In this document: piece by piece, positions 33,419-43,681 of the stretch
Position numbering within the stretch: the stretch's first letter is position 1
How the letters are laid out: each line of letters opens with the position of its first letter
Origin: RPQJ01 sp963744735
GTDB taxonomy: Bacteria; Pseudomonadota; Gammaproteobacteria; Steroidobacterales; Steroidobacteraceae
Length of the DNA: 64,000 nt
NCBI GenBank assembly: GCA_963744735.1
Contig: CAVUVH010000008.1
Coordinates: forward strand, 18,548 to 82,547
Reading direction: 5' to 3'
Notes under the pieces: model-generated
Told to the model about the DNA's origin: nothing
Databases searched by the model: none
The model's input: only the letters and a program-made list of their open reading frames with translations
Made by a program: the position numbers and the translations under genes

Positions 33419-34582
33419 ATGAGCAAGCAAGACAGCATCAGGACGCGCACCGTGCGTGCCGCGCTCGAGACCGACACGCAGCACGGTGCCGTGGTGCCGC
33501 CGATCCACCTGACCTCGACGTTCGCCTTCGGCGGCTACGGCGAGAAGCGCGAGTACGACTATTCGCGCTCCGGCAACCCGACCCGCGACGCGCTCGGGCG
33601 GGCGCTGGCCGAGCTCGAGGGGGGCGCCGGCGCCGTGGTGACCGCCTCCGGCATGGGGGCCGTGTCGCTGGTCACGCAGCTGTTCCAGCCCGCGCAACGG
33701 GCCGTCGTGCCGCACGACTGCTACGGTGGCACCTATCGCCTGTTCAATGCGCTGCACCTGCGCGGCGCACTGCAGGTGCAGTTCGTCGACTTCCAGGACG
33801 ATGCGGCGCTGGGCGCGGCACTGGCGGCCAGGCCGGCGCTGGTCTGGATCGAGACGCCGAGCAATCCGCTGCTGCGGATCGTCGACATCGCGGCGACGGC
33901 GGGCCGCGCGCACGCGGCCGGGGCGCTGGTCGTGGCCGACAACACGTTCCTCTCGCCGGTGTGGCAGCGGCCGCTGGAGCTGGGCGCCGACCTCGTGATC
34001 CACTCGACCACCAAGTACCTCAACGGCCACAGCGACGTCGTCGGCGGTGCCGTGATCGCGGCGACGCCGGAACTGCACGAGCAGGTCAAGTGGTGGGGCA
34101 ACTGCATCGGCGTGACCGGCGCGCCCTTCGACAGTTTCCTGACCCTGCGCGGGCTGCGCACGCTGCACGCGCGCATGCGCGCGCACGGCGAAAACGCCGC
34201 GCGCATCGCCGAGGTGCTGGCCGGGCATCCGGCCGTGGCGCGGGTCTACTACCCGGGCCTGGCTACGCATCCGGGGCACGCGATTGCGCGGCGCCAGCAG
34301 CACGGCTTCGGCGCCATGCTCAGCTTCGAGCTCGCCGGCGGGCTCGACCGCGTCAAGGCGCTGCTGGCAAACCTGGAACTGTTCTCGCTCGCCGAGTCGC
34401 TCGGCGGCGTCGAAAGCCTGGTTGCGCACCCGGCGAGCATGACGCACGCGGCCATGGACGAGACCGCGCGCGAACGGGCGGGCATCTCGGCAACGCTGCT
34501 GCGCCTGTCGATCGGCATCGAGGATGGCGACGACCTGGCGCGTGACCTGGTGACGGGACTGGATGCCGCCGCGCGCGCCTGA
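33419..34582 (+). CDS. metB: Cystathionine gamma-synthase / O-succinylhomoserine (thiol)-lyase
   Basis: 387 residues of the Cys/Met-metabolism PLP family: VVPPIHLTSTFAF, YDYSRSGNPTRDALGRALAE, LEGGAGAVVTASGMGA, WIETPSNPLLRIVDI, the PLP lysine in LVIHSTTKYLNGHSDVVGGA, and ESLVAHPASMTHAAM. The ATG lies 10 bases after metX, so both share the SAM-I riboswitch. It condenses activated homoserine with cysteine. A strong terminator follows. Confidence 0.93.
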   Translation: MSKQDSIRTRTVRAALETDTQHGAVVPPIHLTSTFAFGGYGEKREYDYSRSGNPTRDALGRALAELEGGAGAVVTASGMGAVSLVTQLFQPAQRAVVPHDCYGGTYRLFNALHLRGALQVQFVDFQDDAALGAALAARPALVWIETPSNPLLRIVDIAATAGRAHAAGALVVADNTFLSPVWQRPLELGADLVIHSTTKYLNGHSDVVGGAVIAATPELHEQVKWWGNCIGVTGAPFDSFLTLRGLRTLHARMRAHGENAARIAEVLAGHPAVARVYYPGLATHPGHAIARRQQHGFGAMLSFELAGGLDRVKALLANLELFSLAESLGGVESLVAHPASMTHAAMDETARERAGISATLLRLSIGIEDGDDLARDLVTGLDAAARA

Positions 34583-34620
34583 AAAAAAGAAGGCCGGCAT
34601 TCCTGCCGGCCTTCGGTTGG
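34583..34620 (+). terminator. Rho-independent terminator after metB
   Basis: Perfect ten-base stem AAGGCCGGCA / TGCCGGCCTT (34590-34613) with loop TTCC, directly after the stop. The A-run on its 5' side means it could also stop transcription from the opposite direction. Confidence 0.88.
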
Positions 34621-34854
34621 GACCCGAGCTGCCTCATTCCATGAGACAAAGACTAACCCGACTCAAGTCCTCACCACTCGGAGAATTCGATCGTTCAACC
34701 TGGAGGCAGGGGGCCCGAGGCCGCCTGCGGACGCGCAGTATAGCTCCGAAAAACCGGCCGGAGTCCAGTGCGGTCCGGAGGTTTTACGACAACCGCCGGC
34801 GTTCTAAACCCTGGCTTGACAGTTTCTGTGGATAAATGTGCAAGTCGTTGATAT
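34621..34854. other. Intergenic region between metB and leuB
   Basis: No open frame with coding character. It contains GC-rich inverted stretches near 34715-34790. A nine-base perfect stem (CAAGTCGTT/AACGACTTG, 34841-34865) overlaps the leuB stop and probably ends the leu transcript. I do not recognise a known RNA here. Confidence 0.5.
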
Positions 34855-35924
<1,070 letters not shown>

Positions 35925-35928
<4 letters not shown>

Positions 35929-36506
35929 CGTGCGTCCCGCGCCTGCTCGTAACGCTCGATGGCCGGCAGCTGGCCCAGCAGGTAACCCAGTTCGTCGATG
36001 CCGTTCATCAGGCAATAGCGCGAGAACGCCTCGATCGGGAACGTGACCGCACGCCCGTCGGGCAGGCGCAGCGTGGTGGCGGGCAGGTCGACTTCGACTT
36101 CCGCGCCGGGGTTCGCCAGCAGCCAGGCGTGCGTGGCTTCGTCCACGACCACGGGCAGCAGGCCGTTCTTCAGGCTGTTGCTGCGGAAGATGTCGGCGAT
36201 CTCGGTGCTGATGACCGCGCGGATGCCGTAGTCGAGCAGGGCCCACGGCGCGTGTTCGCGCGAGGAGCCGCAGCCGATGTTGCGCCCGGCGACCAGCACC
36301 TGGCAGCCCTTTGCCGCCGGCTGGTTGAGCACGAAGTCGGGCTTCGGCTGGCCGTCCTTGTCGTAGCGCCAGTCGGCGAACAGCGAGACGCCGAGGCCTT
36401 CGCGGACCGTGGTGGTCAGGAAGCGGGCCGGAATGATCTGGTCGGTGTCGATGTTGGTGGACGGCATGACGACCGTCCGCGAGTGGATGAGTGTGATCGG
36501 GTCCAT
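35925..36506 (-). CDS. leuD: 3-isopropylmalate dehydratase small subunit
   Basis: 193 residues of the aconitase swivelling domain: PITLIHSRTVVMPSTNIDTD, QIIPARFLTTTVREGLG, VAGRNIGCGSSREHAPWALL, IADIFRSNSLKNGLLPVVVD, DLPATTLRLPDGRAVTFPIE. Intact frame. It pairs with LeuC, 32 bases upstream, to isomerise 2- to 3-isopropylmalate. Confidence 0.94.
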
Positions 36507-36538
36507 GTTCGGTATGGTCTGTCCTGTGGCGCCCGGGC

Positions 36539-37947
36539 TCAGCCGAGGAACTCGCGCGGGTCGGTGACGCGACCGCGCACGGCGGCCGCGGCGGCGGTGG
36601 CGGGGCTGGCCAGCAGCGTGCGCGCGCCGATGCCCTGCCGCCCCTCGAAATTGCGGTTGCTGGTGCTGACGCAGTACTGGCCGGCGTCGACGAGGTCGCC
36701 GTTCATGCCGAGGCACATCGAGCAGCCCGACTCGCGCCACTCGGCGCCGGCGTCGGTGAAGATCTTCGCCAGCCCGCGCTGCTCGGCCTCGCGCTTGATC
36801 TGCTGCGAACCCGGCACGACCAGCGCCCGCACGCCGCTTGGCGACCTTGCGCCCGCGCAGGATCGCGGCGGCGGCTTCGAGGTCCGACAGCCGCGCGTTG
36901 GTGCAGCTGCCGATGAACACGACCTGCACGGGCTTCTCGGCCAGGCGCTCGCCCGCGGTGCAGGCCCATGTAGGCGAGCGACTTGGCGAAGACCGCATCG
37001 CCCGGACGCTCGGGCACGCTGCCGGTGATGCTGGTGACCATGCCGGGATTGGTGCCGAACGTGATCATCGGCTCGAGCGTGGCTGGCGTCGAGCGTCACC
37101 TGCTTGTCGAACGCCGCGCCCGGATCGCTGCGCAGCGTCTGCCAGTCGGCGACTGCCGCGTCCCAGGCCGCGCCCTGCGGCGCGAACGGGCGGCCCTCGA
37201 GGTACGCGAAGGTGGTGGCGTCCGGCGCGATCATGCCGGCGCGCGCGCCGGCCTCGATCGACATGTTGCAGACGGTCATGCGCTCGTCCATCGACAGCGC
37301 CTCGATGGCGGAGCCGCGGATACTCGATGACGTGACCGGTGCCGCCGTTGACGCCGATCTTGCCGATGATGGCGAGCACGAGGTCCTTGGCCGTCACGCC
37401 CGCCGGCAGCTTGCCGTGCACGTCGACTCGCGAGGGTCTTCGGCTTGCGCTGCAGCAGGCACTGCGTGGCCAGCACGTAGCCGACCTCGGTCGTGCCGAT
37501 GCCGAAGGCGAGGGCGCCGAAGGCGCCGTGCGTGCTGGTGTGGCTGTCGCCGCAGACGATGGTCTTGCCGGGCTGCGTGGCGCCCTGCTCCGGCCCGATG
37601 ATGTGCACGATGCCGCGCCGGCTGTCCTGCAGGCCGAGCAGGTTGACGCCGAATTCGGCGCAGTTGACCTCGAGCTGTCGCACCTGCCGGGCCGCGGACT
37701 CGAGCTTGATCGGCAGGCCGCCGAAGATCTGCGCGGTGTCGGTCGGCGTCGAGTGGTCCATCGTGGCCAGCGTGCGGTCGAGCCGGCGCACCGGCAGGCC
37801 GCGCGCGCGCAGCACGTCGAAGGCCTGCGGCGAGGTGACCTCGTGCGTCAGGTGCAGGTCGATGTAGAGCACGGCGGGCGTGTCGGCGGTCTCGGGCACG
37901 ACGACGTGCCGGTCCCAGACTTTTTCAAACAGGGTCTGCGCGGTCAT
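36539..37947 (-). CDS. leuC: 3-isopropylmalate dehydratase large subunit; about five frameshifts
   Basis: About 467 residues when joined, matching LeuC. Pieces in order: TLFEKVWDRHVVVPETADTP, IVCGDSHTSTHGAFGALAFG; break ~37430; KLPAGVTAKDLVLAIIGKIG, VNGGTGHVIEY; break ~37318; MTVCNMSIEAGARAGMIAPD; break ~37083; TFGTNPGMVTSITGSVP; break ~36960; VFIGSCTNARLSDLEAAAAI (4Fe-4S cysteine); break ~36838; VPGSQQIKREAEQRGLAKIF, ESGCSMCLGMNGD (other cysteines). All three Fe-S ligands survive. Five breaks in one gene with perfect motif conservation argue for poor local sequence rather than decay. Confidence 0.88.
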
Positions 37948-37971
37948 TCAGTCTCCGGTCGGCCGTTCCGC

Positions 37972-39532
37972 TCAGACGGCGGCGGCGGGCGTGTCGCCCG
38001 AGTCCCCGCGGCGGCGCGAGGACTCGATGGCATTGATCACTTCGATGAAGGCGCGCACGCCGGACTCGACGATGTCGGTCGTGACGCTGGTGCCGCGGTA
38101 GCTGCGGCCGTTGTATTCGCAGGTGACGACGGCCTCGCCCTGGGCGTCCTCGCCGCTCGACACGCTGCGCACCTCGAACTTGCGCAGCTTCACGAACACG
38201 CCGGTGGCCTGCTCGATGGCCTTGAGCGCGGCATCCACCGGGCCGTCGCCCGAGGACTCCTGCGTCACGATGCGGCCGTCCGCGTGGCGCAGCACGACCC
38301 GGCCGGTGGCGAAGCGCGTCGAATCGCTGACCACGTGCAGGTTCTCGAGGTGCCAGGGGCCGACCGTCGACCTCGGTCTTGAGCACCAGCGCCTCGATGT
38401 CGCCGTCGAACAGTTCCTTCTTCTTGTCGGCCAGCGCCTTGAAGTCGTCGAACACGCGCGCCAGTTCGGCGTCCGACAGCTCGAAGCCGAGTTCCTTGAT
38501 GCGCTCGCGCAGCGCGGCGCGGCCGCTGTGCTTGCCCAGCACGAGGTTGGTGCGCGACATGCCGACGTCGTGCGGCCGCATGATCTCGTAGGTGGAGTGG
38601 TGCTTGAGCATGCCGTGCTGGTGGATGCCGGACTCGTGCGCGAACGCGTTCTCGCCGACGACCGCCTTGTTGCGCGGGATCGGCATGCCGGTGATGCTCG
38701 ACAGCAGGCGGCTGGTCGGGAACAGGCGGCGCGTGTCGATGCCGGTGTGCAGGCCGTAGATGCCCTCGCGCACCTTCAGCGCCATCGTGATCTCCTCGAG
38801 CGAGGCGTTGCCGGCCCGCTCGCCGATGCCGTTGATCGTGCACTCGACCTGGCGCGCGCCGCCGCGGACGGCCGCCAGGCTGTTGGCGACGGCCATGCCG
38901 AGGTCGTTGTGGCAGTGCACGCTGAACGTCACGCGGTCGGCGCCGCGCACGTTCTGCTGCAGGTACGAGAACACCTCGTAGAATTCCTCGGGCACGGTGT
39001 AGCCGACCGTGTCGGGGACGTTGATCGTGGTGGCGCCGGCCTCGATCACCGCCTCGACGACTTCGCGCAGGAACTCGGGTTCGGTGCGCGAGGCGTCCTC
39101 CGGCGAGAACTCGATGTCGTCACAGAGGCTGCGCGCGTACTTCACGCCCTCGACCGCCGTGTGGATGATCTGTTCCTTGGCCATGTTGAGCTTGTGCTCG
39201 CGATGGATGGCGCTGGTCGCCAGGAACACGTGGATGCGCGGCTTCTCCGCCACCCGGACCGCGCTCCAGACCTTGTCGATGTCCTCGCGGTTGCAGCGCG
39301 CCAGGCCCGCGATGATCGGGCCCCTGACTTCGCGCGCGATCTCGTGCACCGCCTCCCAGTCGCCGGGCGAGGCGGCCGGGAAGCCCGCTTCGATGACGTC
39401 CACGCCGAGCTCGGCCAGCGCCCGCGCCAGGCGCAGCTTTTCCGGCTGCGTCATGCTGCAGCCGGGCGATTGCTCGCCGTCGCGCAGCGTCGTGTCGAAG
39501 ATCAGGACGCGGTTCGGGTCTCGCTTGCTCAT
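37972..39532 (-). CDS. leuA: 2-isopropylmalate synthase; one frameshift
   Basis: About 519 residues. The TIM-barrel half has VLIFDTTLRDGEQSPGCSMT, the catalytic HCHNDLGMAVANSLAAV and GERAGNASLEEITMAL, and HESGIHQHGMLKHHSTYEIM. After a break near 38368 the regulatory C-domain continues HLENLHVVSDSTRFATG and EYNGRSYRGTSVTTDIVESG. ATG at 39532. It condenses acetyl-CoA with 2-ketoisovalerate, the committed leucine step, and is usually leucine-inhibited through the C-domain. 43 bases after ilvC. Confidence 0.93.
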
Positions 39533-39575
39533 GGTCGTCACCGTGCGGTGTCAGCGGTCGTGAGTGCCTGGTCGG

Positions 39576-40562
39576 TCAGCCCTGGTTGAGCCACGGCATG
39601 CGGGCCCGCAGGCCGGCGCCGACCTTCTCGATCGGGTGCGCGAGGTCCTTCTTCATCAGGGCGTCGTACTTCTTGCGGCCGGTCTTGTTCTCGCGGATCC
39701 AGACGCGCGCGAAGCTGCCGTCCTGGATCTCGCCGAGGATCTTCTTCATTTCCTTCTTGGTCGCCTTGTTCACGACGCGCGGCCCGCGGGTGAGGTCGCC
39801 CCACTTGGCGGTGTGCGAGATGTACTTGTGCATCTTCGCCAGGCCGCCCTCGTGCAGCAGGTCGACGATCAGCTTCAGTTCGTGCATGCACTCGTAGTAC
39901 GCGACCTCCGGCTGGTAACCGGCTTCGACCAGCGTCTCGTAGCCCTTCAGCACGAGTTCGGTGGCGCCGCCGCAGAGCACGGCCTGCTCGCCGAACAGGT
40001 CGGTCTCGGTCTCTTCCTTGAAGGTGGTCTGGATCACGCCGGCGCGCGTGCCGCCGATGCCGTCGGCGTAGGCGAGCGCCTTGGCCTGCGCCTTGCCCGA
40101 GGCGTCCTGCGCCACGGCGATGAGGCAGGGCACGCCGCGGCCTTCCTGGTACTGGCGGCGCACGAGGCCGCCCGGGCCCTTCGGCGCGATCAGCACGACG
40201 TCGAGGTCCTTGCGCGGCTTGATCTGCTTGAAGTGGATGTTGAAGCCGTGCGCGAACAGCAGCGTCGCGCCCTTGGCCAGGTTCGGCAGGATTTCCTTGT
40301 AGTTTTCGGCCTGCGTGGTGTCCGGCGTGAGCAGCGCGACGAGCGTGGCGCCCTTGACGGCCTCGGCCGGCGTGGCGACCGCGAGGCCGTCCTTCTTCGC
40401 CTGCTTCCAGCTGTCGCCCTTGCGCACGCCGATGACGACGTCGTAGCCCGAATCCTTGAGGTTCAGCGCATGCGCGCGGCCCTGGCTGCCGTAGCCGACC
40501 ACGGCGATCTTCGCGCCCTTGAGCGCCTTCTTGTCGACGTCTTTCTTCGAGTACGCACGCAT
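39576..40562 (-). CDS. ilvC: Ketol-acid reductoisomerase (NADP+), class I
   Basis: 328 residues: NADPH-binding AKIAVVGYGSQGRAHALNLK, SGYDVVIGVRKGDSW, then the acid/metal domain with DLFGEQAVLCGGATELVLKG, YYECMHELKLIVDLLHEGGL and SHTAKWGDLTRGPRVV. Single C-domain, so the short class I enzyme. The ATG at 40562 is preceded by GAGGAG. In-frame codons upstream to 40835 pass through the attenuator and are excluded. First structural gene of ilvC-leuACDB; it serves Ile and Val synthesis as well as supplying the leucine branch. Confidence 0.95.
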   Translation of the reverse strand: MRAYSKKDVDKKALKGAKIAVVGYGSQGRAHALNLKDSGYDVVIGVRKGDSWKQAKKDGLAVATPAEAVKGATLVALLTPDTTQAENYKEILPNLAKGATLLFAHGFNIHFKQIKPRKDLDVVLIAPKGPGGLVRRQYQEGRGVPCLIAVAQDASGKAQAKALAYADGIGGTRAGVIQTTFKEETETDLFGEQAVLCGGATELVLKGYETLVEAGYQPEVAYYECMHELKLIVDLLHEGGLAKMHKYISHTAKWGDLTRGPRVVNKATKKEMKKILGEIQDGSFARVWIRENKTGRKKYDALMKKDLAHPIEKVGAGLRARMPWLNQG

Positions 40563-40608
40563 CTCGTCATCTCCTCGGAATCGAATCCGTATTGCCGAAC
40601 CTGAAACT

Positions 40609-40644
40609 AAAAACCCCGCGCCGGCGGTTGGGCCGTGCGGGGTT
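40609..40644 (-). terminator. Rho-independent attenuator in the ilvC leader
   Basis: On the leftward transcript AACCCCGC (40644-40637) pairs with GCGGGGTT (40619-40612), the loop contains a nested GGC/GCC stem, and TTTTT follows. It lies between the leader peptide and ilvC, the position of an amino-acid attenuator. Confidence 0.85.
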
Positions 40645-40672
40645 CCTGATGTCCAATCGCGCCTCTGCGCTC

Positions 40673-40786
40673 TCAGCCCGGAGCCCCGCACCTCCGCAGG
40701 GGAAGCAGGGTAAGGGACGCAAGCAGCAGGCCGGCCTCGACGGAGACCGTATCGGTAACGAGGGAAGTGTCGCGCGACGACTTCAT
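40673..40786 (-). CDS. Leucine-rich leader peptide of the ilvC-leuACDB operon
   Basis: 37 codons from ATG 40786 to TGA. The peptide reads MKSSRDTSLVTDTVSVEAG followed by LLLASLTLLPLRRCGAPG: eight leucines within 12 codons around residues 20-30, preceded by three valines, the control codons expected for branched-chain attenuation. It ends about 30 bases before the attenuator stem. Short supply of charged leucyl- or valyl-tRNA should stall ribosomes here and prevent terminator formation. The ribosome site (GGCGCCGG region) is weak, which lowers confidence slightly. Confidence 0.8.
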   Translation of the reverse strand: MKSSRDTSLVTDTVSVEAGLLLASLTLLPLRRCGAPG

Positions 40787-40825
40787 CCGGCGCCTGCAAG
40801 TGATTGCGGGAAAGGCAGAATGCGG

Positions 40826-40855
40826 ATAGCAGCATAGCAAACCCGGCATTGTCAA
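40826..40855 (-). promoter_or_regulatory. Promoter of the ilvC-leu operon
   Basis: Perfect TTGACA (40855-40850), 18-base spacer, TGCTAT (40831-40826) on the - strand. It is 40 bases upstream of the leader peptide and inside the 344-bp gap between ilvC and the divergent aminopeptidase gene. Confidence 0.75.
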
Positions 40856-40906
40856 CCGCACTGCAAAAAGACCGCTCCAGTAAACTGGCGCCTCGCTCCC
40901 GCCCTC

Positions 40907-42339
40907 ATGCACTGGAACCCTGCCGTGGATTTTCTCCTCGATCCCGTCGGCGCTGCCGCGAGCGGCGCGCCGGCCTGCGAGCTGTGGCTCGTCACCCAGT
41001 CCGGCGTCGAGCAATGGCTGGCCGGCCGCGATGCCGTCGAGCGCGCCTGGCTGCAGAGCGCCGGATTCAAGGCCGAGCGCCAGCAACTCGTGGTCGTGCC
41101 GGGCGCAGATGGGCTGCCGCGGGCCGCCGTGCTCGGACTCGGTCCGCTGGCGAGCCTGGCGGCGCTGGAGCTCTGGCATGTCGCGGGACTGCCCGACCGT
41201 TTGCCGGGCAACAGCCGGTGGCGAGCCGCGCAGGCACTCGAGCCCGCCGCGGCGACGACCCTGGCGCTGGGCTGGGCCTACGGCAGCTACCGGTTCGATG
41301 CCTACAAGTCCGCGGCCCGCAGCACCGCCGCGCGCGCCCGCCTGCAGGTGCCGGCAAACGCCGACGTGCGAACTCGCCACGCGGCTGGCGGCCGCGACGG
41401 CCATGGCGCGCGATTTCGTCAACACGCCGGCGTCGGACTTCACGCCGGAGCGGCTCGCCGCCGAAGCCATGCAGCTCGCGCGCGCGCACGGTGCCGTCGC
41501 CGCTGGAGGTGACCGGTGCCGAACTGCGGCAGGGTTTCCCGGCCATCCACGCCGTCGGGCAGGCGTCGGCCAGCGCGCCGCGGCTGGTCGATTTCGCCTG
41601 GGGCGACCCGCGACATCCCAGGCTCACGCTGGTCGGCAAGGGCGTGTGCTTCGACACCGGCGGCCTCGACATCAAGCCATCCGCCGGGATGGCACTGATG
41701 AAGAAGGACATGGGCGGCGCGGCCTGCACGCTGGCGCTCGCGCGTCTCGTCATGGAGACGCGGTTGCCCGTGCGGCTGCGCGTGCTGATCCCGGCGGTCG
41801 AGAATGCGATTGCCGGCAATGCCTACCGGCCCGGCGACGTGATCCGCACGCGCAAGGGGTTGACGGTCGAGATCGGCAACACCGATGCCGAGGGCCGGCT
41901 GGTGCTGTGCGATGCGCTGGCGCTCGCGGACGACGAGCGGCCCGACCTGCTGATCGACCTCGCCACGCTGACCGGTGCCGCGCGCATCGCGCTCGGGCCG
42001 GAGCTGCCCGCGGTGTTCGGCACGCGGCAGGAAACGATCGATGCCCTGCTGCGCCACGGGCGCGAGGTCGCCGACCCGCTGTGGCAACTGCCGCTGTGGC
42101 ACGGCTACGACGAGGACATCGCCAGCAAGGTGGCGGACATCAACAACGCCTCGGCCTCGGCTTTCGCCGGCGCGATCATCGGCGCGCTGTACCTGCAGCG
42201 CTTCGTCACGCAGACGCCGGACTGGGTCCACATCGACCTGTACGCCTGGAATCCGCGCGAGCGACCGGGCCGCCCGCTGGGGGCGGAGGCGCACGCAGTG
42301 CGCGCGCTGTACGCGCTGCTCGTCGAACGCTACGGCTGA
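40907..42339 (+). CDS. M17 family leucyl aminopeptidase; two frameshifts
   Basis: About 477 residues joined. N-domain from MHWNPAVDFLLDPVG to ALGWAYGSYRFDAYKSAAR; break near 41368; MARDFVNTPASDFTPERLAA; break near 41503; then the catalytic domain LTLVGKGVCFDTGGLDIKPS, GMALMKKDMGGAACTLALAR, GLTVEIGNTDAEGRLVLCDA, IDLATLTGAARIALG and ADINNASASAFAGAIIGALY. All metal ligands (Lys, Asp, Glu) are visible. It removes N-terminal residues in the cytoplasm; PepA-type proteins can also bind DNA, but this shorter PepB-like protein lacks obvious extra domains. Divergent from ilvC. Confidence 0.88.
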
Positions 42340-42357
42340 GACGGCGCGCCACGGCCG

Positions 42358-43614
42358 ATGGACCTCGCCTACGAACGGCGCGCCTGGACACTGATCTACC
42401 TGTGCCTCGGCTTCGTCGAAGGCGGCACCGCCGCGGTCATGGTGCGCGCGCTGTTCGTCGCCCAGGCGCCGGCGCTCGCCGTCGACCTGGTCGTGGCCGT
42501 GGTCAGCGCCGCGCCGGCATGGGCCAACCTGGCCAGCATGGCGTATGCCCGCCGTGCGCAGGGCCAGCGCAAGGTCGAATTCCTGTATCCGCTGCTGCTC
42601 GCGATGACAGCGTGTGTCGGCGCGCTGGCGCTGGTGCCGGAATCCGGCGCCGGCCTGGTTGCGTTCGTCGTGCTGTACACGGCTGCGCGCCTGCTGTGGG
42701 CGGGCGTCGAGACCGTGCGCTCGGTGCTCTGGAGCGTGAATTATCCGTCGCGCCTGCGGGCCCGGATCACCGGGCGGATCATGATCAACACCTCGATCGC
42801 GCTGGCGGTGACCGGCGTGGGTGTCGGCTGGCTGCTCGGTCACGAGGGGCCGGGCTGGCGGGCGGCGATCCTGGCCGGCGCCGCGTGCGGCGTGGCGGGC
42901 ACGCTCGCGTTCCGCCGCTTCAAGGTGCGGCGCGAGGCCGAACTGCTGCAGGCCGAACTCGCGCGGCTGCGTGAAGGCGCCAGCTTCGGCTTCGGCGGCA
43001 TGCGTGCGCTGCTGGCGGAAGATCCCGCCTTCCGCCGTTACCAGGCGGCGATGACGATCTTCGGCGCCGGGCTGCTGTCACTCATGCCGCTGCTCGTGAT
43101 CTGCCTGGGCGACGTGCTGCGCCTGCCGGCGCTGTGGCAGGTGCTGGTCACGACCGCGGTGCCCGTCATGGTGATTCCGCTGGCCATCCAGCCCTGGGCC
43201 CGCTACCTGGACCTGCATCGCGTGCTGGCTTTTCGTGCCGTGCACGGCCGGGTCACGGTCGCCGCCGTGCTGCTGCTGGCCGGGGCCGTGCTGCTGCACC
43301 AGCCGTGGTTGCTGGCGCCGGGCGCCCTGCTGCTCGGCATCAGCACGGCGGCGGGCAGCCTTGGCTGGACACTGGGGCACAACGATTTCGCGCCCCGCGG
43401 CGAGGAGACCCGCTACATGGCGCTGCACGTGACGCTCACGGGTCTGCGCGGCCTGGTCGCGCCGCCCCTGGTCATCGCCGGTTATCACGCGCTGGACGCG
43501 GTCCAGCCGGGCCTGGGCCCGTACGCGCTCCTGCTCCCGGTGCTGCTGGTGCTGCTCGGTGCGCGCCGCTTCCACCGCATGCACCGCGCGCAGTCCGCGG
43601 CAGCCGGCAGGTGA
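42358..43614 (+). CDS. MFS-type permease
   Basis: 418 residues, about 12 hydrophobic segments with a cytoplasmic basic/acidic linker between halves (FKVRREAELLQAELARLREG, about residue 190-215). Segments such as LIYLCLGFVEGGTAAVMVRA and VTTAVPVMVIPLAIQPWARY suggest an MFS exporter. No substrate motif is recognised. It begins 19 bases after the aminopeptidase gene and may be co-transcribed. Confidence 0.8.
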   Translation: MDLAYERRAWTLIYLCLGFVEGGTAAVMVRALFVAQAPALAVDLVVAVVSAAPAWANLASMAYARRAQGQRKVEFLYPLLLAMTACVGALALVPESGAGLVAFVVLYTAARLLWAGVETVRSVLWSVNYPSRLRARITGRIMINTSIALAVTGVGVGWLLGHEGPGWRAAILAGAACGVAGTLAFRRFKVRREAELLQAELARLREGASFGFGGMRALLAEDPAFRRYQAAMTIFGAGLLSLMPLLVICLGDVLRLPALWQVLVTTAVPVMVIPLAIQPWARYLDLHRVLAFRAVHGRVTVAAVLLLAGAVLLHQPWLLAPGALLLGISTAAGSLGWTLGHNDFAPRGEETRYMALHVTLTGLRGLVAPPLVIAGYHALDAVQPGLGPYALLLPVLLVLLGARRFHRMHRAQSAAAGR

Positions 43615-43681
43615 CCGCGTCCGGGCCACGCCTCACAATGCGGGGCTGGCCGACCCTTCCTGTCCTGCTGGAGCATTGCCG

